Origin: an uncultured Lachnospiraceae bacterium
Lineage (GTDB): Bacteria; Bacillota; Clostridia; Lachnospirales; Lachnospiraceae
Assembly: GCA_900539175.1 (NCBI GenBank)
Contig: UQAW01000016.1
Coordinates: 3,022 to 67,021 of the forward strand
Direction: 5' to 3'
Length of the DNA: 64,000 bases
In this document: piece after piece, positions 1 to 8,988 of the stretch
Position numbering within the stretch: the stretch's first letter is position 1
How the letters are laid out: every line of letters starts with the position of its first letter
The notes under the pieces: generated by a model
The model's input: the letters and a program-made list of their open reading frames with translations, nothing else
The model's database searches: none
What the model was told of the DNA's origin: nothing
Made by a program: the position numbers and the translations under genes

Positions 1-1
1 C

Positions 2-751
2 AGGCAGAGCGGAAGTTCACTGGATTTTTATCAGCATGAATGGGCAGATTATGCAACACAGCTTAATTGGGGGCTTACCCAGACCGGGATCAACACGGCC
101 TGGTCGATGCGCATGGATGCAGATGAAGAGCTGACAGAGGAATTGGCACAAGAGATAGAAGAGAAACTGGGCGGGCTAAAGCTCCCGGTGAATGGGGTGA
201 TTGTGCGAAGACGCCTTATTTTTATGGGACGATGGATTCGGCATGGAGGCAGATACCCGGAGCTGCTGCTGCGGATTTTTCGTACGGGGAAGGCAATGTG
301 CGAACAGAAAATCATGGATGAGCATATGATTCTGACAGAAGGAGTTACCGTAACATTTCAGAATGATTTGATTGATAATAATCAAAAAGAACTTTCCTGG
401 TGGACGGAAAAACATAACTGGTACAGCAATCGTGAAGTTTTGGATTATCAAAGGACGATATCCGGAGATATGCTCCAAAACAAATTGCTGGAACAGGGAG
501 TGTCTTCGGGGCAGGCAAAGCGAAAGCGTGTGATTAAGAATAAGGGGTATTATCGATTGCCGAAATTTTACAGGGCCCATCTTTATTTTCTGTATCGTTA
601 TTATCTGAGGCTTGGTTTTCTGGATGGTCCGGAGGGAAAGATTTTTCATTTCCTGCAGGCCTACTGGTATCGGTTTCTTGTGGATGCCAAGATGTATCAA
701 TGCGAGAAGGATGGCAGGAAGATGGAACCCCAGGGAGAGTTAAAAGCATGA
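2..751 (+). CDS. Glycosyltransferase family 2, 3' part (5' end outside window)
   Basis: The reading frame is open from the first bases of the window to the TGA at 749-751, so the N-terminal part of the gene lies upstream. The visible 249 codons include WSMRMDADEEL, the acidic metal- and nucleotide-sugar-binding segment of GT2 enzymes of the WaaE/WcaA type. It is followed by a basic, aromatic-rich C-terminal half (YYRLPKFYRAHLYFLYRYYL) typical of GT2 proteins that sit against the inner face of the membrane. It probably adds one sugar to the undecaprenyl-linked repeat unit of the exopolysaccharide made by this locus. The next glycosyltransferase starts inside its stop codon (ATGA), which implies translational coupling. 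The family call is firm; the sugar specificity cannot be read. Confidence 0.8.
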   Translation, partial: RQSGSSLDFYQHEWADYATQLNWGLTQTGINTAWSMRMDADEELTEELAQEIEEKLGGLKLPVNGVIVRRRLIFMGRWIRHGGRYPELLLRIFRTGKAMCEQKIMDEHMILTEGVTVTFQNDLIDNNQKELSWWTEKHNWYSNREVLDYQRTISGDMLQNKLLEQGVSSGQAKRKRVIKNKGYYRLPKFYRAHLYFLYRYYLRLGFLDGPEGKIFHFLQAYWYRFLVDAKMYQCEKDGRKMEPQGELKA

Positions 752-1926
752 ATACAGAAGAGAAGCTTCGAAAAAAGGTAATATTGATTATCACAGGCAG
801 GTATTTGCCGGGCTATAAGGACGGAGGACCTGTAAGATCGGTCAAGAACCTGGTGGATTGCCTGGGGGAAGAATATCAGTTTCGGATTCTCACCTGCGAC
901 CGGGATCACGGAGATACACAGCCGTATCCGAATGTCAAGGTAAATGAATGGAATCAGGTGGGAGATGCTCAGGTTTATTACGTAAAGCCGAAAGGCTTTT
1001 CCGGTTCTGTGATCAGGAGCTTATCGGTTGAGGCGGATTTGCTCTATGTATGCGGGTGTTTTAGTGATTATGCGATTCAGACATTGGTGCAGAATCGTCT
1101 GCGTAGGATTTCATGTCCCGTAGTGGTGGCAGCAATGGGACTGTTTTCACCCAAAGCATTTCGCTTAAAATATGGAAAGAAAAAGTTATTTACAATGCTG
1201 TTTCAAATGACAGGTATGTTTCGGAATATCTATTGGTCTGCGACTTCTGAGCTGGAAATTTCTGAAATTAAGCAGCAGATCATTGTGAAAGATAATTACT
1301 TTATTGCCGGAGATCTGCCGCGGAAGGTGGATGAGACACCTGTTCGAAAAGAAAAGGAGGCTGGAAGGCTGAAAGTGGTCTGGATTTCCCGTATTGTGCC
1401 GAAGAAGAATCTGCAGCAGGCGATTCGTATTCTGCAAAAGGTTCGGTCCGAAGTAGAGTTTACAATCTATGGACCTTTGCAGGAGGAGGTATATTGGAAA
1501 CGGTGCGAGGCGGAATTGAACAGGCTTCCGGCAAATATCTGTTGGAAATGGGCTGGTATGGTTGCGTCAGAGGATGTGGTGGATACGTTGAAGCAACATC
1601 ATGTATTCCTGTTTCCTACTTTGGGCGAGAACTATGGTCATGTGATTCAGGAGGCATTGTCCGCAGGATGCGGCATAGTCTTATCGGATCAGACTCCGTG
1701 GAAGCAACTGGAGGAATATGGCGTGGGTTATGTTTATCCGGTGGAGGCTGTGGATGACTATTGCGCGGCAATCGAAGGATACGCTGCAATGAATCAGAGC
1801 CAGTTTCAGGAGGTTGTGGACAGAGCACAGCATTATGCAGCAAAATGCAGGAAGGAACGGATAAAAGATACCGGGTATCGGAGAATTTTTGAGAAGTTAA
1901 CGGAAGTAGGAGAAGCAAAAGGATGA
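748..1926 (+). CDS. Glycosyltransferase family 4
   Basis: This 392-residue protein has the GT-B architecture. The N-terminal domain carries the glycine-rich GRYLPGYKDGGPVRS loop, and the C-terminal Rossmann domain contains WISRIVPKKN and the EX7E-type signature GENYGHVIQE (about residues 292-301) that binds the nucleotide-sugar donor in GT4 enzymes. ATG 748 overlaps the upstream stop (ATGA) and follows a GGGAGAG-like ribosome site; an in-frame ATG at 700 would lie deep inside the previous gene and is less likely. The gene overlaps the next one by 4 bases, so the first transferases of the locus form one coupled unit. It is predicted to be a cytoplasmic, membrane-associated transferase in repeat-unit assembly. 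Donor and acceptor are unknown. Confidence 0.85.
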   Translation: MNTEEKLRKKVILIITGRYLPGYKDGGPVRSVKNLVDCLGEEYQFRILTCDRDHGDTQPYPNVKVNEWNQVGDAQVYYVKPKGFSGSVIRSLSVEADLLYVCGCFSDYAIQTLVQNRLRRISCPVVVAAMGLFSPKAFRLKYGKKKLFTMLFQMTGMFRNIYWSATSELEISEIKQQIIVKDNYFIAGDLPRKVDETPVRKEKEAGRLKVVWISRIVPKKNLQQAIRILQKVRSEVEFTIYGPLQEEVYWKRCEAELNRLPANICWKWAGMVASEDVVDTLKQHHVFLFPTLGENYGHVIQEALSAGCGIVLSDQTPWKQLEEYGVGYVYPVEAVDDYCAAIEGYAAMNQSQFQEVVDRAQHYAAKCRKERIKDTGYRRIFEKLTEVGEAKG

Positions 1927-3035
1927 AGGTTCTGTTTACGACAAATGTTCCGTCCCCCTATCGGGTAGATTTTTTCAATGAATTAGGTAAATTGTGTGAA
2001 CTGACGGTTTTGTTTGAAACAAAATCTGCAAAAAGCAGAAGTGAGGCGTGGGAACCAGAAATATATGAAAATTTCCGTGCAGTTTTTATGAAAGGGATTC
2101 GTGTGGGGGAGGCTGAGGCATTTTGTCCTGAAATTCTGAACTATCTGTCTTCCAGGGAATACGATGTCATTGTTATTGGATTTTATTCTTCGCCTACCGG
2201 AATGTTGGCAATTGAATATATGAGGATTCGTAAAATTTCATTCTGGCTGAGTTCTGACGGCGGGATGGAAAAGGAAGACAGCCGTCTGGCATATAAGATC
2301 AAGAAGCATCTGATACGCGCCGCTTCCGGGTGGTTGAGTACAGGTGCCGTAACCAGCAGTTATCTGGAACATTATGGTGCGGATGCAGAGCGAATCTGTG
2401 TGTATCCATTTACTTCTGTTCGGAAAAAGGATATCTTGTCCCATCCGCTGACAGAGCTGGAGAAGGGGAAAATCCGGGAAAAACTTCATATGCCGGAGCA
2501 AAAGATTATTTTATCTGTAGGGCAGTTTATTTACCGGAAGGGTTATGATTTGCTTCTGGACGCCTGTGAAGGGCTACCGGAAGAGATCGGAGTCTATCTG
2601 GTAGGAGGGGAACCTACGGAAGAATATCTCAAATTGCAGAGGGAAAAGAAGCTTACCCATGTCCACTTTGTTGGGTTTCAAAAAAAACAGGAACTGGCAG
2701 ACTATTATCAGGCAGCAGATTTATTTGTTTTGCCTACCCGTGAGGATATCTGGGGACTTGTGATCAATGAAGCCATGTCATACGGATTGCCGATTGTGAC
2801 GACAAAAAGGTGTGTTGCAGGTATGGAGATGGTTCAGGAGGGGAAAAATGGATATCTGGTGGAAGCGGAGGATTCTGGGATGCTGCATCATAAGATGCTT
2901 ATGGCTTTGGAACTTCATGGCGAGGAATCCCTGAGACGGGCCAGGGAGTATACGATTGAAAATATGGCGTGGGCTCATATGCGGTATTTTATAGAAGGAT
3001 TGGAAGGTGCAAAGCATACGAATGGGAGTATTTAA
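1923..3035 (+). CDS. Glycosyltransferase family 4
   Basis: The product is a 370-residue GT-B glycosyltransferase. The start MKVLFTTNVPSPYRVDFF is typical of GT4 capsule enzymes. The C-terminal donor domain has SVGQFIYRKGYDLLLDA, the acidic EDIWGLVINEAM signature (about residues 273-284) and a following GLPIVTT loop. ATG 1923 overlaps the stop of the preceding transferase, and the reading frame overlaps the next gene by 29 bases, so translation is tightly coupled. The role is inferred to be addition of one residue to the lipid-linked oligosaccharide repeat. Nothing in the sequence identifies the sugar. Confidence 0.85.
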   Translation: MKVLFTTNVPSPYRVDFFNELGKLCELTVLFETKSAKSRSEAWEPEIYENFRAVFMKGIRVGEAEAFCPEILNYLSSREYDVIVIGFYSSPTGMLAIEYMRIRKISFWLSSDGGMEKEDSRLAYKIKKHLIRAASGWLSTGAVTSSYLEHYGADAERICVYPFTSVRKKDILSHPLTELEKGKIREKLHMPEQKIILSVGQFIYRKGYDLLLDACEGLPEEIGVYLVGGEPTEEYLKLQREKKLTHVHFVGFQKKQELADYYQAADLFVLPTREDIWGLVINEAMSYGLPIVTTKRCVAGMEMVQEGKNGYLVEAEDSGMLHHKMLMALELHGEESLRRAREYTIENMAWAHMRYFIEGLEGAKHTNGSI

Positions 3036-4029
3036 GACAATTCTGTTTTTATGTTATGAACGGAATATCAAACTATGCCAGATGCTGAATAAGTCGGTAA
3101 AAAACAGAATTGGAAAATGGCTGCTGTTTTCCTGCTGTTTTCCTTATATGCTGTTTCGCTGGATGTTTGTATCTTTCTGTGAAAGGACGGTTGGAAAAAG
3201 AAATGTGGTGCGGCAGAATCTGCGGGAAAGAGCACAGGATTTTGAAGATGAACTTGCAGTTGTGGCAATTGCAAAGAATGAAGCTTTTTATATTCGAGAG
3301 TGGATTGCCTATTACAAAGCCGTGGGTGTGACGAAGATTTATCTGTATGATAATGAGAGTGAAGATCAGTTGTTGGATACTGTCCGCGATTTTGTGGAAG
3401 AAGGAACGGTTGTGTACAACCGCTTTCTGGGAAAAAGCCGTCAGTTGGAAGCGTATAATGATGCTGTAAAAAAGTATGGTGAAACAGCAAGGTATATGGC
3501 GTTTGTAGATTGTGATGAGTTTCTGGTTCCAACTGCAGACCGTCCCCTTCCTGAGGTTGTATCAGAATTGCTCCTGCAAGTCCCCAATGCAGGCGGGCTG
3601 GGTGTAAATTGGGCGCTGTACGGTTCTTCCGGCTTTGAAAAGAGGCAGCCGGGCTTGATAACAGCAACTTATTTGCAGAGAGGAGAGGATTTTGCATGGC
3701 AGAACTTTCATGTGAAAACAATTGTGAATCCTCGCTTGGTAAAAGATTATATCAGTCCCCATTTTCCCCTGTATGTGACAGGAGCCTGGAGTGTGGACAG
3801 CAAGGGTCACAGGCAGCGGTTGTGGTATAACCATGATGTGGATTTTGGCATGATCCGTTGTAATCATTATTTCTGCAAGTCAAGGGAAGAATTTGCAGCG
3901 AAACAGAGCCGGGGAATGGCTGACCGGCAGGAAAAATATGATTTTCATAAATTTGAGGAATATGACTTGAATGAAAAAAGAGATGATAACATGCTGCGGT
4001 ATGTGGAGGGGATAAAAAGATTCCTATAG
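3007..4029 (+). CDS. GT92/GT2-like glycosyltransferase
   Basis: The 340-residue product has the compact GT-A core of the family 92 and related Glyco_tranf_2_4 group: AVVAIAKNEAFYIREWI opens the nucleotide-binding fold, IYLYDNESED follows, and FVDCDEF (about residue 167) is the DxD-type metal site. A short hydrophobic stretch near residues 33-52 may anchor the protein to the membrane. The start chosen is GTG 3007, which has AAGGA seven bases upstream; the in-frame ATG at 3022 lacks a ribosome site. The gene overlaps the previous one by 29 bases and is followed after 12 bases by another transferase gene. Family assignment is fairly secure; substrate is unknown. Confidence 0.75.
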   Translation: MQSIRMGVFKTILFLCYERNIKLCQMLNKSVKNRIGKWLLFSCCFPYMLFRWMFVSFCERTVGKRNVVRQNLRERAQDFEDELAVVAIAKNEAFYIREWIAYYKAVGVTKIYLYDNESEDQLLDTVRDFVEEGTVVYNRFLGKSRQLEAYNDAVKKYGETARYMAFVDCDEFLVPTADRPLPEVVSELLLQVPNAGGLGVNWALYGSSGFEKRQPGLITATYLQRGEDFAWQNFHVKTIVNPRLVKDYISPHFPLYVTGAWSVDSKGHRQRLWYNHDVDFGMIRCNHYFCKSREEFAAKQSRGMADRQEKYDFHKFEEYDLNEKRDDNMLRYVEGIKRFL

Positions 4030-4041
4030 TCTGAAAGGGGA

Positions 4042-5097
4042 ATGATGGAAAAAAGAAGGGTAATCATAGCGGATATTTCCAGTGTTAAAATTGGAAAAAG
4101 CAATTTTGGACATTACAGAAAAGTTTCAGGTATGTATCAGAAAATGTTAAAGGGGATGTTTGAAGTATATGTGGCCGGAGGACCGGTTTATATGGACCAG
4201 ATATGGGAAACAGCAGGGATCAGGCTGCCCTTTGATGTGGAATTAGATGATTTACGTTCTGCTTGGGGAAGGATGGTCTTTAAAATCCGCAGTATTATAA
4301 ATGGGAGGTGCCTGTTCAAAGCGGCGGGTGATGACGTTGTCATTTGCCAGCCCTATAGTTTTCTTTCCTGGATGATTTCCATACTATTTGCGAAAAAATC
4401 AACCAGAATTTATCTGATCGAATATCGGGATGAGCTTGATAAAAAGGTAAACCGGATTCTGTTTTCCATTGCGAAAAAGAAGATCGCAGGCGTGCTTTGT
4501 CCCAATCAGGAAGTGGGCGACAGATATGGTATTCCTTATCTGGTCGTTCCGGATTACATAGATTGTGAGGAGCATCACAATAAAACGAATGAGGATTTTC
4601 TGTATGATTTTGGAATGGTTGGAATTATGTCTGAGGGGAAGGATATTGAAGATGTGATCCGCACATTCTCAAATACCAGATATCGTGTCCTGATTGCAGG
4701 ATATTTTGGAAACCAGGATTCCTTTCAACGATACGTGCAGAAAAAGACAGAGAATATTGTTCTTGTCAATCGTTATTTATCCGAGACGGAGTATCGTGAA
4801 TTTTTTGAACAGGTTCGGTATGTCATTCTTCCCTATAAGGAAAGTTATCGTAATGCAAGCAGCGGTGTGATATTTGATGTTTTGTTTCATCAAAAACCGG
4901 TGATAACAAAGAACTTTCCTAATTTTCAATTTGTGAACAACTATCATATAGGAATTTTATATCATAAAACGCTGAAAGAATTGGATATGGAAAGGCTGTT
5001 AAGTCAGGAGTTTTATAGAGGAATGCAAAGTAGAATTGGAAATTATCTGAAGGATAATAAAAAATCAATTCAAAGAATTGCAGAGTTCCTTTCATAA
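4042..5097 (+). CDS. Probable GT-B fold glycosyltransferase
   Basis: The 351-residue protein resembles divergent GT4-like transferases. It has two Rossmann-like halves; the second contains GMVGIMSEGKDIEDVI, a nucleotide-binding strand RVLIAGYFG, and ILPYKESYRNASSGVIFDVL, which corresponds to the donor-phosphate-binding region where many GT-B enzymes read PSxxEGFG. The canonical EX7E pair is not obvious, so the assignment rests on layout and on position inside a transferase run. Two start codons are adjacent (ATG 4042 and ATG 4045) after GAAAGGGG. The gene ends directly before a short dispersed hairpin repeat (5098-5142) that separates it from the polymerase gene. Confidence 0.6.
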   Translation: MMEKRRVIIADISSVKIGKSNFGHYRKVSGMYQKMLKGMFEVYVAGGPVYMDQIWETAGIRLPFDVELDDLRSAWGRMVFKIRSIINGRCLFKAAGDDVVICQPYSFLSWMISILFAKKSTRIYLIEYRDELDKKVNRILFSIAKKKIAGVLCPNQEVGDRYGIPYLVVPDYIDCEEHHNKTNEDFLYDFGMVGIMSEGKDIEDVIRTFSNTRYRVLIAGYFGNQDSFQRYVQKKTENIVLVNRYLSETEYREFFEQVRYVILPYKESYRNASSGVIFDVLFHQKPVITKNFPNFQFVNNYHIGILYHKTLKELDMERLLSQEFYRGMQSRIGNYLKDNKKSIQRIAEFLS

Positions 5098-5142
5098 ACG
5101 GACATGCCTGCTGACGCAGACATCACCACATATGAAAGTCAA
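5098..5142 (+). repeat. Short dispersed hairpin repeat, copy A1
   Basis: This 45-base sequence recurs at 11801-11846 on the same strand and at 60850-60895 on the opposite strand. The shared part runs from CGGACATG through a hairpin (TGTCTGC, TGAC loop, GCAGACA in the consensus) to CACCATATATGAAAGTCA. In this copy the left arm reads TGCCTGC, which leaves one mismatch in the stem. It lies between a glycosyltransferase and the wzy-like gene. There is no T run, so it is not a standard terminator. Confidence 0.75.
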
Positions 5143-5172
5143 TAGAAAGAGCAACGAAGAGAAAGGTTTGAT

Positions 5173-6486
5173 ATGGAATATGGAGTGTTATTCAGGCTAT
5201 TGCTGATCATCTGTACTGGGTTTTATGTTGGGAATTGGAAGAATACAAGGCTTATGTTTTGTTTTTTTCTGTTTGCAGCTTCGGGGATCGGACAGTATTA
5301 TAATGAAGAACTCCAGATTGGAGGAGTAATTGTTCCGGCGGATTTGTTTTTATGCGGTTTTCTGGGTTCGTGGTTCTTTTTTTCACTCAGACAGGAGATT
5401 CGTGTAAAACAGAAAACGCTTGTCATAGCTCTTATTTTTATCGCAATGCTGTTGATGGGAATCACCGAAATGAATGCACTGGGAAATATTTTAAGGGATG
5501 TTAAAGTATTTGTGTATTTTTTTGCAGCATATCTGTACCTGAAGGATTATGCAAAGGATGAGACCTTGCAGCGCTATCTGTTCTATACGCTGTTGGGTAT
5601 GATTCTATTTGCCATCGGTGTGTGCGGTTATGACTTTTTCAGTTATGGGCTGCAGGGGATTGAAACAGGAAAAATTGACAGAACGTTTGGCCTGGGTATC
5701 AGCCAGTATGGATTAGCGATAGCGGTTGTGATTCTTAGTGCTGCAATACAATACATACAGGGTGTCTGGCGGAAGACGATCTGTTATACACTGATTTGCA
5801 TCGGGATCCTGCTTTGTATTGTATCCTATACCCGTTCGGTCTGGCTGCAGCTGATTGTGAGTCTGGTGTTATATTTTATTGTATATTTTATATATGCAAA
5901 GAAAAGCGTCAGACAGCTGGGGCGCTTATTGATTAAGATGCTGGTCATTGTTTGCATTATGACATGGATCGTGTATAAATTGGCAGCCCAGTACCCTGAG
6001 ATTTCAAATTTGATACTGGACAGATTTCACTCAATTAATATTAACATGGAGTTTGAAGGAAATTCCAATACACTTCAGTATCGGATGCAGGAGGTAAATG
6101 ATTTTGTGCAGGGGAAATTTAAGTCCGTCCGGGTATTTGTCGGTTATGGATTCGGAGATATGCTGGAAGGGAAAGTCAGTACCATTGCAGAGAATTCATT
6201 TGTTTATTATATCTGGAAATATGGAGCCTTTTTGAGTTGTTATTTGTTTTATCTTATTCTGAAAAAATTTTATACGATTATGCGCCGCAGAACCTTAATT
6301 TCTATGGCAGTTGTTATTTCTACAAGCGTCTATTTTTTCTCAGGGGGAATGTCAGGACATTTGAACAAATATTATATGCTTCCGCTGATGGCGGTTCTGT
6401 TAGAATGCAACATAGAGCATATCGTACAGGCTCATTACAAAAAAAGAGATGAGGAAGAGGAACGAATGACATGGTCAGTTATGTAA
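5173..6486 (+). CDS. Wzy-like O-antigen/exopolysaccharide polymerase
   Basis: The 437-residue protein is almost entirely hydrophobic, with about ten to twelve predicted membrane spans. It has a larger loop around residues 280-340 (containing YPEISNLILDRFHSINI and a YGFGDMLEG motif) before the last spans. This is the usual layout of Wzy and O-antigen ligase family proteins, which have little primary sequence conservation. In the Wzx/Wzy pathway such a protein joins undecaprenyl-linked repeat units on the outer face of the membrane. The start ATG 5173 follows GAAAGG. The gene overlaps the next one by 16 bases. A ligase or other polymerase cannot be excluded from sequence alone, but the neighbouring wzx-like gene favours polymerase. 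Confidence 0.7.
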   Translation: MEYGVLFRLLLIICTGFYVGNWKNTRLMFCFFLFAASGIGQYYNEELQIGGVIVPADLFLCGFLGSWFFFSLRQEIRVKQKTLVIALIFIAMLLMGITEMNALGNILRDVKVFVYFFAAYLYLKDYAKDETLQRYLFYTLLGMILFAIGVCGYDFFSYGLQGIETGKIDRTFGLGISQYGLAIAVVILSAAIQYIQGVWRKTICYTLICIGILLCIVSYTRSVWLQLIVSLVLYFIVYFIYAKKSVRQLGRLLIKMLVIVCIMTWIVYKLAAQYPEISNLILDRFHSININMEFEGNSNTLQYRMQEVNDFVQGKFKSVRVFVGYGFGDMLEGKVSTIAENSFVYYIWKYGAFLSCYLFYLILKKFYTIMRRRTLISMAVVISTSVYFFSGGMSGHLNKYYMLPLMAVLLECNIEHIVQAHYKKRDEEEERMTWSVM

Positions 6487-7496
6487 ATATCTTCTTTTGG
6501 ATGTTGCTCCTTGGGATTTTCGTGCTGATCGGCAGCACGAAAAAAGATGTGTGCGGTCAATTTGGATTCATGTCAAAAGATACCACCAATGCACTGCGGG
6601 GAGCAGCATCACTCCTGATCATGAGCCAGCATATAGGGGGAAAACTGGGGACGGCAGTTTTAACACCCCTTGGAGGAATTGGGGTTGCAATCTTTTTGAT
6701 ATGCTCCGGTTATGGTTTGAATGAATCTTATGTTCAGAACAGAAATATAAAATCGAAGCATTTGAAACAGTACTGGTTAAAAAAAATATGGAAAGTATTT
6801 CTCCCCTATGCAGGTGTGGAAGCTTTGTTCTTTTTTTTGCTCTCGGATACGGAAAGATATCAGAGGCTTACAGCTGCCGACTATTTTTTGGATATCTCAT
6901 GTATCCGTCCGGTTTACTGGTACCTTCAGGAGATTTTGCTGTGTTATGTGATCTTCTTTTTTTGCATTCTGACGCCGAAGCTCTATCGGTATAAGTATCT
7001 GATACTGGGAGGAACCTCAGTTCTGATGTTTTTGGTTTCTCCTGGCCTGATGAGTGAGCAGGCATTTGCTTTTCTGATTGGAGTGGCAATATCTGATCAG
7101 AAAGAGAAGGCGAGACAATTTCTTACGAAAAAGAGCGTACTGGGAGTGATTTTTTGTGTGAGTACAGGTGCCTTGCTTGTGAAACAGTTGCCGATGGTCA
7201 GAGTTTGGAGTGATACCTGGCTTTATACGTTTTTACAGATTCTTATAAAAACTTTGATGGCACTTGTCATGATCGGAGGGGCAGGCAGAGTAAAAAACAG
7301 CATGAACAATGCTTTTTTAGGTTTTATGGGGAAAATCTCTTATGAGATATATCTGATTCATTATGGGATTTTACTCTTATTTGATTTGAAGCAGAGCGTT
7401 GTCTTACAGATGCTTTTCTTTTTGATCAGTTCCATATTTCTTGCATGGTGTTATCACAGTCTCTGGAAGATTCTGAGACGAAGCATACGGGTTTGA
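6471..7496 (+). CDS. Acyltransferase family 3 membrane protein
   Basis: The 341-residue integral membrane protein carries the acyltransferase-3 signature LRGAASLLIMSQH (about residues 38-50), in which the conserved arginine and histidine are essential in characterised OafA/WecH-type enzymes. Around ten hydrophobic segments follow. The N-terminal hydrophobic segment is followed by TTNALRG as in family members that transfer acetyl or other acyl groups to polysaccharide. It starts at ATG 6471 within the 3' end of the polymerase gene. Its location implies O-acylation of the exopolysaccharide or of a lipid-linked intermediate. The acyl group and acceptor are not determinable. Confidence 0.85.
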   Translation: MVSYVNIFFWMLLLGIFVLIGSTKKDVCGQFGFMSKDTTNALRGAASLLIMSQHIGGKLGTAVLTPLGGIGVAIFLICSGYGLNESYVQNRNIKSKHLKQYWLKKIWKVFLPYAGVEALFFFLLSDTERYQRLTAADYFLDISCIRPVYWYLQEILLCYVIFFFCILTPKLYRYKYLILGGTSVLMFLVSPGLMSEQAFAFLIGVAISDQKEKARQFLTKKSVLGVIFCVSTGALLVKQLPMVRVWSDTWLYTFLQILIKTLMALVMIGGAGRVKNSMNNAFLGFMGKISYEIYLIHYGILLLFDLKQSVVLQMLFFLISSIFLAWCYHSLWKILRRSIRV

Positions 7497-7521
7497 GAAA
7501 GCGAAGAGGGATACTTGGAAG

Positions 7522-8988
7522 ATGAAGCAGGGGAATATCAAAAATAATTATATATATAATATTTCGTATGAGATTTTTCGGGTTATTGTTCCGCTGATTA
7601 CGACCCCGTATATTTCCAGAATTTTTGGAAGTGAGGGGATTGGAACTTACACGTTGGCGAACACTTATGTGCAGTATTTTATTCTGTTCGCAGGGCTGGG
7701 ATTTTCAACGTATGCAGCCAGAGAGTTGGCGTATGTGCGGGATGATGAGGAACAGTTTCGCAATACATTTTGGGAGATTATGCTTGCACGCGTTCTCTGC
7801 CTTGGCGTTGCAATCGCAATTTATTTCTGTACTTTTTTTGCAGGAGACTGGAAACAGGATTCCTCTTATAAGATATGTATGATCTATCTGTTTGCGGTTG
7901 TTTTCGACGTTTCTTATTATTTCAGGGCAATTGAGCAGTTTAAAACGATTGCGCTTCGTAATGTAGCTGTGAAAGCAGTGTCCCTGGTGTTGATTTTTAT
8001 ATTAATCAGAAATTCTTCTCAGGTATGGCTTTATACCTTAATTCTTGCAGCTTCTGAATTTTTGGGACAGGCAGTTATGGTATTGTCTATTGATAAGGAG
8101 ATTTTTCGCAGACCAAAGCTTGAGAAGAAACATTATAAAAAACATTTTGGAGCTTCTGTTTCTTTATTTATTCCGACTTTGGCGATCCAGATTTACACCA
8201 TGTTGGATAAGGTAATGCTTGGAGAAATCTGTGGAGAGAGCGAAGCAGGTTATTACGAGAATGCCCAAAAGATGATTCGTCTTGCAGCAACAGTGGCTTC
8301 TGCGTTTGTGGCGGTTTCCGTTCCGAGAATGTCCTATTATTTTGCAAAAGGAAATATAAAGGAATTAAAAAATCATTTCAGAAAGGTTTTTCAATTTGTC
8401 AGTTTTCTGGTATTTCCCATGTGTTTTGGTTTGATCGGGGTGGCTCCCGGTTTTTCAAGCTGGTATTATGGGGAAAAATTTGCGGGGATTGAGCGTCTGG
8501 TGATGATCGGGGCGCCTTTGATCATCTCGTTGGGATGGTCCAATATCCTGGGAAATATGATCTTAATAGCAACGAATAATCAGAAATATTATACGATTTC
8601 GGTATATGCAGGTGCCGGATTAAATGTGTTGATGAATTTCTTATGTATTCCGAGGATGGGAGCTATGGGAGCAATTATCGCGTCGGTTTTAGCCGAGTTT
8701 TCGGGGATGCTTTTGATGTTTTACTTCAGTAATAAGAAATATGCTCTGGGAGAAGGTTTGAAAGGAGTTTCAAGATATTTGGCAGCAGCATTTATCATGT
8801 TTGGCATTATTCGGCTGGCGGATTTGTTTTTACCGTATCGTATCTGGGGAACCTGTATTGAAATTTTGATCGGAGTTTTAAGCTATATCGGTGTTCTGGC
8901 AATTTTTCGGGATGAATTGTTAAAAGAATTTTTGAATGCTGCAAAAGAAATAAAAAAGCGGATGATTGACCGGGGAGGAGTACGGTGA
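7522..8988 (+). CDS. Wzx-type polysaccharide flippase (MOP superfamily)
   Basis: The 488-residue protein has about 12-14 membrane spans and opens with NYIYNISYEIFRVIVPLITTPYISR, a form of the N-terminal motif of Wzx/RfbX flippases. The sequence ARELAYVRDDEEQFRNTFWE after the second span is also typical. Wzx exports undecaprenyl-diphosphate-linked repeat units from the inner to the outer face of the membrane. ATG 7522 follows GGAAG. The stop overlaps the GTG start of the next acyltransferase gene. Together with the polymerase and the Wzz/kinase pair it defines a complete Wzx/Wzy-dependent pathway apart from the initiating sugar-phosphate transferase, which must lie upstream of the window. Confidence 0.88.
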   Translation: MKQGNIKNNYIYNISYEIFRVIVPLITTPYISRIFGSEGIGTYTLANTYVQYFILFAGLGFSTYAARELAYVRDDEEQFRNTFWEIMLARVLCLGVAIAIYFCTFFAGDWKQDSSYKICMIYLFAVVFDVSYYFRAIEQFKTIALRNVAVKAVSLVLIFILIRNSSQVWLYTLILAASEFLGQAVMVLSIDKEIFRRPKLEKKHYKKHFGASVSLFIPTLAIQIYTMLDKVMLGEICGESEAGYYENAQKMIRLAATVASAFVAVSVPRMSYYFAKGNIKELKNHFRKVFQFVSFLVFPMCFGLIGVAPGFSSWYYGEKFAGIERLVMIGAPLIISLGWSNILGNMILIATNNQKYYTISVYAGAGLNVLMNFLCIPRMGAMGAIIASVLAEFSGMLLMFYFSNKKYALGEGLKGVSRYLAAAFIMFGIIRLADLFLPYRIWGTCIEILIGVLSYIGVLAIFRDELLKEFLNAAKEIKKRMIDRGGVR

